A stretch of DNA of 46,135 bases from Anaerolineales bacterium (GTDB lineage: Bacteria; Chloroflexota; Anaerolineae; Anaerolineales; Villigracilaceae): the NCBI GenBank assembly GCA_024710905.1, contig JANJTV010000108.1:1-46135 (forward strand), read 5' to 3'. A program made the translations under genes and the position numbers. Shown one piece after another: positions 42,257 to 46,135 of the stretch. How positions within the stretch are numbered: the stretch's first letter is position 1; every line of letters starts with the position of its first letter. The notes beneath the pieces were generated by a model. That model ran no database searches. It saw only the letters and a program-made list of their open reading frames with translations, and was not told where the DNA came from.

Positions 42257-43395
42257 AATTTGAGACACTGGCAATTCACGCCGGACAGGAACCGGACCCG
42301 ATCACCGGGGCGGTGATGACGCCCATTTACCAGACCAGCACGTACATGCAGGACGGGGTGGGTAAACCGCGCAACGGGTATGAATATTCGCGCACCCAAA
42401 ACCCGACCCGCAAAGCCCTGCAGGATTGCCTGGCCGGACTGGAAGGAGGTGCCTGGGGGCTGGCTTTTGCCTCGGGCCTGGCGGCCACCAACACGGTCAT
42501 CCAGATGCTGGCCTCGGGCGACCATGTGCTGGCGGGGAATGATGTCTATGGCGGCACGTTCAGGCAGTTTGATAAAGTGCACCGTCGTTTTGGCCTGGAG
42601 TTCAGCTATGTGGATACCACCGATCCGGAGAACGTGATCGAGGCGCTGCAACCGAACACAAAAATGGTCTGGCTGGAGACGCCGACCAACCCGTTGCTCA
42701 GCGTCACGGATATCCGCGCGGTGGCAGAGGCGCTTAACCTTCACCCCAATAAACCACTGCTGGTGGTGGATAACACCTTCGCCACGCCCTACCTGCAGCG
42801 TCCGCTGGAATTGGGCGCAGACCTGGTGGTGCATTCCATGACCAAGTACCTGGGCGGCCACTCGGATGTGGTTGGCGGGGCGGTGGTGGGCCGGGATGCC
42901 ACCCTGGGCGAAAAACTGGCCTTCCTGCAAAATGCCTCCGGGGCGGTGCCCGGCCCGCAGGATTGCTTCCTGTTGTTGCGCGGCATCAAGACCCTGCATG
43001 TGCGCATGGACCGCCATGCCGAATCAGCGCTTAATATTGCCGGCTGGCTGGAAGGCCACCCGAAAGTGGAGAAGGTGATCTACCCCTATTTGCCCAGCCA
43101 CCCACAGCATGGGATTGCGCGCGTGCAGATGAAAAATGGCGGCGGGATGATCTCGTTCATCATGAAAGGCGGCCGTGAGGCTGCTGTGAAAGTGGCCGAA
43201 GGGACAAGAATTTTTGCCCTGGCCGAGTCGCTGGGTGGCGTCGAGTCGCTCATCGAGGTCCCGGCAGCCATGACGCATCTATCCACAGTGGGCTCCCAAT
43301 TGGAGGTGCCGCCCAGCCTGGTGCGCATCTCGGTGGGTATTGAACACGTGGATGACCTGCTGGCAGATCTCGAGCAGGCGCTTGCAATAGCATAA
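42253..43395 (+). CDS. Cystathionine gamma-synthase/lyase-type PLP enzyme
   Basis: The protein has 380 residues, the usual size of the Cys/Met metabolism PLP family. YEYSRTQNPTR, the Asp in VVDNTFATPYLQRP and the PLP Lys in HSMTKYLGGHSDVVGG (K198) are present; the C-terminus has LGGVESLIEVPAAMTH. It acts in transsulfuration (cystathionine synthesis or cleavage, or a homoserine sulfhydrylase); the exact reaction is not decidable by eye. AAGGAG lies before ATG 42253. Its last 165 bases recur at 45665-45829. Confidence 0.9.
   Translation: MKFETLAIHAGQEPDPITGAVMTPIYQTSTYMQDGVGKPRNGYEYSRTQNPTRKALQDCLAGLEGGAWGLAFASGLAATNTVIQMLASGDHVLAGNDVYGGTFRQFDKVHRRFGLEFSYVDTTDPENVIEALQPNTKMVWLETPTNPLLSVTDIRAVAEALNLHPNKPLLVVDNTFATPYLQRPLELGADLVVHSMTKYLGGHSDVVGGAVVGRDATLGEKLAFLQNASGAVPGPQDCFLLLRGIKTLHVRMDRHAESALNIAGWLEGHPKVEKVIYPYLPSHPQHGIARVQMKNGGGMISFIMKGGREAAVKVAEGTRIFALAESLGGVESLIEVPAAMTHLSTVGSQLEVPPSLVRISVGIEHVDDLLADLEQALAIA
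43231..43395 (+). repeat. Direct repeat copy 1: 3' end of the cystathionine synthase-type gene
   Basis: The last 165 bases of the gene match 45665-45829 with about 14 differences by hand count, in the same orientation and frame, including the stop codon. The two copies bracket 43396-45664. Confidence 0.9.
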
Positions 43396-43405
43396 ATGTT
43401 GTTCA

Positions 43406-43440
43406 GGAAAAGACGCCCTGAAAAGCGTCTTTTCTTTTTA
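43406..43440 (+). terminator. Terminator after the cystathionine synthase-type gene
   Basis: A 9-bp stem (43408-43416 with 43425-43433) is followed by TTTCTTTTT. Confidence 0.85.
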
Positions 43441-43800
43441 ATGTAGCCTCGGGTGGGTGGTTTTTGTCAGGGTACGATATATTTTTGATTGTCCGGAGTC
43501 AGAACCAGTGGGAAAGAATCTACTTGACCAGCAGGCGGTATTCTCGGGCCAAACCGGCAGGAATCTGGATGATATCCGGCGGCTGTACACAGCCTATTTG
43601 GCGGCGGAGAACATGCTAGGATAAAGAACCCATCCCAGGATGAGTTTTGCTTTGATTTGCAGAAGGGTGGCAACATGCTGCATCGTATCGCCTGTATCGA
43701 TCAAGATGTTCCATTTTCAGGATTATTTATAAGTGGAGTTGATAATTGGCTGGCTGTCTCAGGTTCTAAGGAATAATTAAGATTTTTTGGATAGTTATTG
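43441..43800. other. Stretch without a convincing gene
   Basis: This region looks poorly coding. Two short plus-strand frames are possible but unsupported: 43508-43624 (GTG start, 38 codons, GGAG upstream; ends YTAYLAAENMLG) and 43675-43776 (ATG start, 33 codons, AAGGGTGG upstream). Neither resembles a family I know. They may be remnants of older genes. Confidence 0.4.
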
Positions 43801-43803
43801 CCC

Positions 43804-43809
43804 TATAAT
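43804..43809 (+). promoter_or_regulatory. -10 box before the 78-aa ORF
   Basis: A perfect TATAAT lies 58 bases before the ATG at 43868. The -35 region is T-rich without a good match. Confidence 0.45.
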
Positions 43810-43867
43810 GGATTCGGGGAAATGATTTTTTTGATCCCAACCCACGTACTGGGTATGCAGGAGTAAA

Positions 43868-44104
43868 ATGAATAAACCAACGATTCGTCATTTCCAACCT
43901 GATGGATTTTCCAGGTACATCCAGCTAAGAAAAATAAAGATGTCTGAAAAAAATCAGCATGGAGCCAGCAAGCTCCTCAAAATAGATGTTATCCACCATA
44001 CCATCCTGAGCATGAATATTCGCCAGGCACATAAAACCAGCCAGCTTGCTGAAGAAGACGCCCTTCTGGAAGAATTCAATGGCAATGACAGTCTGGGCGG
44101 GTAG
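43868..44104 (+). CDS. Hypothetical 78-aa protein
   Basis: The protein is small, hydrophilic and without membrane segments: a basic first third (with KIKMSEKNQHG), then ILSMNIRQAHKTSQLAEEDALLEEFNG, which may be a helix. AGGAG lies 4 bases before the ATG and a TATAAT lies upstream, so expression is plausible. I do not recognise it. An internal ATG (MSEKNQ) could start a shorter form. The aspartase/fumarase gene starts 60 bases later. Confidence 0.5.
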   Translation: MNKPTIRHFQPDGFSRYIQLRKIKMSEKNQHGASKLLKIDVIHHTILSMNIRQAHKTSQLAEEDALLEEFNGNDSLGG

Positions 44105-44164
44105 TCGTGAACAAGGACAGGCTATCGGGCAGTGTAATCCTTCCGGCTGTAAAAAGTTACACCC

Positions 44165-45589
44165 ATGACAATCCTCATGCGCATTGAACGCGACTCTCTC
44201 GGTGAAGTTCGCGTTCCGGCCAATGCCCTGTATGGCGCACAGACGCAACGTGCCATCGAGAACTTTCCGATATCCGGGTTAAAACCGCGCCCGGCATTCA
44301 TCTGGTCGATGGGGATGATCAAGCGGGCCGCGGCGGAAGTCAACCTGGAACTGGGGCTGCTTGCCCCCAACATGGCGCGAGCCATCATCCAGGCTGCGCA
44401 GGAAGTCATTGACGGACATTGGAATGCCCAATTTGTGATTGATCCATTCCAGGCCGGCGCAGGCACCAGCCATCACATGAACGTCAACGAGGTGATTGCC
44501 AATCGCGCCACCATAATTCTGGGTGGAAAGCTGGGGGAATATCTGGTTCATCCCAATGATCACGTTAATCTGGCCCAATCCACCAACGACACCATCCCCA
44601 CCGCCATTCGCCTGGGCTGTTTGTGGCGCTTGGATGAACTGCTGTTGAAACTCGAAAAACTGTCTGCGGCGCTCCATGCCAAATCTGGTGAATTTGCGAA
44701 CATCCTTAAATCAGGGCGGACCCATTTGCAGGATGCCGTTCCACTGCGATTGGGGCAGGAATTTGGCGCGTATGCGAAAGCCGTTGAGCTGGATGCAGAG
44801 AGAATCCGCTACGCTGCGGAGGGCTTGAAACGGCTGGGAATTGGCGGAACAGCTGTGGGTACGGGGTTGAATGCGCACCCCGAATACCGGCATCGGATGG
44901 TTACCAGGCTTTCAACGCTGACCGGATTCCACCTGGCTGAATCCGATAATCTGTTCGAGTCGATGCAGTCGATGGCGGATCCAGTGGCTTTTTCTGCGTC
45001 CCTCCGCACCCTGGCCCTGACCCTGGTGCGCATTGCCAACGATTTTCGCCTGTTGAGTTCAGGGCCGGCCACCGGGCTGGACGAGATCCGCCTGCCCGCG
45101 GTGCAACCCGGCTCCAGTATCATGCCGGGAAAGGTCAACCCCGTCATGGCAGAGATGCTCAATATGGCGATGTTCCAGCTGGTTGGCTACGATACGACTG
45201 TGGCGCTGGCGGCTCAAGCCGGGCAACTCGAACTGAACGTCATGATGCCCATCATCGCACACAACCTTTTTGAGATGATGCACATCACAATTGCCGCAGT
45301 AGGGGTCTTTACTGACCGGGCCGTGACCGGACTCTCTGCAAACAAAGACAGGGCGGAAGCCTGGCTGGCCCATAATCCGATTGTGGTCACCGCTCTGAAT
45401 CCACTGATTGGTTACCGCCAGGGCGCTGAGCTGGCGCAGGAGGCCGTTACGCGCGGCATGACGATCCGGGACCTGGCGGTGGAAAAGGCAAAGGCCGGTC
45501 TGTTAAAGTTTGTGGATGGGCGTTTGATCACTGTTCAGGAAATAGAGACTGCCCTGGATCAGGCCATGCAACCCGGCGGGGGGCTGTAG
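44165..45589 (+). CDS. Aspartase/fumarase superfamily lyase
   Basis: The protein has 474 residues. AGAGTSHHMNVNEVIANRA, STNDTIPTA, SGRTHLQDA and the catalytic loop GSSIMPGKVNPVMAEM are present, the layout of class II fumarase and aspartate ammonia-lyase. The signature loop has MPGKVNP as in fumarase, while the HHMNVNEV block is closer to aspartase-like proteins, so the substrate is not settled. The start is ATG 44165 or 44177; no RBS is seen. It lies between the two copies of the cystathionine synthase-type 3' end. Confidence 0.85.
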   Translation: MTILMRIERDSLGEVRVPANALYGAQTQRAIENFPISGLKPRPAFIWSMGMIKRAAAEVNLELGLLAPNMARAIIQAAQEVIDGHWNAQFVIDPFQAGAGTSHHMNVNEVIANRATIILGGKLGEYLVHPNDHVNLAQSTNDTIPTAIRLGCLWRLDELLLKLEKLSAALHAKSGEFANILKSGRTHLQDAVPLRLGQEFGAYAKAVELDAERIRYAAEGLKRLGIGGTAVGTGLNAHPEYRHRMVTRLSTLTGFHLAESDNLFESMQSMADPVAFSASLRTLALTLVRIANDFRLLSSGPATGLDEIRLPAVQPGSSIMPGKVNPVMAEMLNMAMFQLVGYDTTVALAAQAGQLELNVMMPIIAHNLFEMMHITIAAVGVFTDRAVTGLSANKDRAEAWLAHNPIVVTALNPLIGYRQGAELAQEAVTRGMTIRDLAVEKAKAGLLKFVDGRLITVQEIETALDQAMQPGGGL

Positions 45590-45664
45590 TTTTATGGTTG
45601 CCAAATTCCAGTTGATCCTTTCAGTTTCGTTTTCTTGCACCTGTATAGGCCCGGGCAAAGAACG

Positions 45665-45829
45665 CTGGGCGGCGTCGAGTCGCTCATCGAGGTCCCGGCA
45701 GCCATGACGCACTTATCCACGGTGGGCTCCCAGTTGGAAGTGCCGCCCAGCCTGGTGCGCATCTCGGTGGGCATTGAGCATGTGGATGACCTGCTGGCAG
45801 ATCTCGCGCAGGCGCTGGCATCGGCATAA
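45665..45829 (+). pseudogene. 3' fragment of a second cystathionine synthase-type gene (repeat copy 2)
   Basis: The last 54 codons plus stop of the gene at 42253-43395 recur here, with about 14 base differences, most at third positions; only two residues change (Glu to Ala and Ile to Ser near the end). Similarity stops sharply upstream of 45665, where unrelated sequence follows. There is no RBS or start that would make it a real gene. Confidence 0.88.
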
Positions 45830-45841
45830 CGAAAGCAACTG

Positions 45842-45873
45842 GTAGAGACGCAGGACTTGCGTCTCTACTTTTT
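45842..45873 (+). terminator. Terminator-like hairpin with GAGACGC core
   Basis: An 11-bp perfect stem (45842-45852 with 45858-45868) with loop GGACT is followed by TTTTT. It lies 12 bases after the repeat fragment, where it probably ended the lost full-length copy. Confidence 0.8.
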
Positions 45874-45897
45874 AATGTATCCCATGCAGGTTGTGGC

Positions 45898-45903
45898 TAT
45901 AAT
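45898..45903 (+). promoter_or_regulatory. -10 box of the gene at the right edge
   Basis: TATAAT lies 41 bases before the ATG at 45945; the -35 is unclear. Confidence 0.45.
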
Positions 45904-45944
45904 TTATTATCCCGTTGTCCAAACCCCCACCCTAAGGATGAAAA

Positions 45945-46135
45945 ATGTCCCTGATCAAACGAATTGCTGATGCGTTCCGTTGGTTTGCCCTGTTCGTGTT
46001 TTTGCACGCCTGCACCTTCCCGGCGACAGCCTCCGATACGCTGCAGGTATATGTGGCCCGTCCCGGGGATGGGGATGTGATTGCGCTGGGCGAGCGGTTT
46101 AATCTGCTGGCGAATGGCGTCTCCACGGCCGGGGA
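45945..46135 (+). CDS. Secreted or lipoprotein, 5' end only (truncated by window end)
   Basis: The visible 63 residues start MSLIKRIADAFRWFALFVFLHACTFP. Positive charge, a hydrophobic core and then C23 in an LHAC context suggest a lipoprotein signal, though His before Ala is unusual; a signal peptidase I site after ATAS is the alternative. The mature part begins DTLQVYVARPGDGDVIALGE and is not recognised. AAGGA at 45934 supports the start. The rest lies beyond the window. Confidence 0.6.
   Translation, partial: MSLIKRIADAFRWFALFVFLHACTFPATASDTLQVYVARPGDGDVIALGERFNLLANGVSTAG

Noticed and set aside
43467-43676. Minus-strand 69-codon frame
   Set aside because: No RBS, no recognisable motif and poor codon pattern.
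1-46135. CRISPR arrays, tRNA or rRNA genes, prophage or toxin-antitoxin modules
   Set aside because: I looked for regular repeats, cloverleaf-like segments and typical protein motifs in the gaps and found none; this was by eye only.

Overview
The window looks like chromosomal DNA of a moderately GC-rich bacterium, most likely a member of the Chloroflexota (Anaerolineae-like). That placement is an inference. It rests on a Tad pilus cluster with no secretin or outer-membrane genes in the visible part, a long-form ribosome hibernation factor, the mix of GTG/TTG starts, and several genes whose -10 box sits directly on the start codon. I see no rRNA, tRNA, CRISPR array, transposase or phage module.

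Layout. 1-6028: a Flp-pilin 3' end and terminator, then the Tad assembly genes cpaB, tadZ/cpaE (with an intact receiver domain), cpaF/tadA, tadB and tadC. 6015-7207: an internally deleted ComF-type gene and hpf. 7219-9990: folE, a divergent Lgt-like membrane protein with a TlpA-type thioredoxin, and a DUF429 gene. 9981-10535 (minus): an AhpD-like gene whose second CxxC cysteine codon is an in-frame TGA, best read as selenocysteine. 10581-13890: a zinc alcohol dehydrogenase, a 56-aa membrane protein, and an ABC-F ATPase with a short leader ORF and a terminator/antiterminator leader. 13960-17408: a pyruvate (or 2-oxoacid) dehydrogenase operon, E1alpha-E1beta-E2 without E3, with a terminator-like hairpin in its leader. 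17538-19306: a DgkA-type lipid kinase and a polysaccharide pyruvyl transferase-like protein.

19345-23930 (minus): cyclophilin, an MhqD/MhqO-like esterase-dioxygenase pair, a PlsC-type acyltransferase and a UMF1-type transporter. 24061-27190 (plus): methyltransferase, MFS transporter and hemW, each overlapping the next. 27203-30682 (minus): histidine phosphatase, rarA and an uncharacterised membrane protein. 30745-35975 (minus): a tight six-gene run of CoA-transferase alpha, alpha/beta hydrolase, CoA-transferase beta, D-2-hydroxyacid dehydrogenase, HAD hydrolase and an EamA transporter, which looks like a catabolic operon. 35988-41529 (minus): a small membrane protein, a P5C-type aldehyde dehydrogenase, a VOC protein, a TPR-GGDEF diguanylate cyclase and a PIG-L deacetylase. 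41633-43395 (plus): a DJ-1/PfpI protein and a cystathionine gamma-synthase-type enzyme. 43396-45829: a poorly coding stretch, a 78-aa ORF and an aspartase/fumarase, ending in a diverged 165-bp copy of the cystathionine-synthase 3' end. A secreted or lipoprotein gene runs off the right edge.

The strongest unusual signals are the CxxU selenoprotein with candidate SECIS hairpins, the ABC-F attenuation leader, the apparently leaderless genes, the truncated ComF, the Lgt-like protein lacking catalytic residues, and the partial duplication around the aspartase gene.
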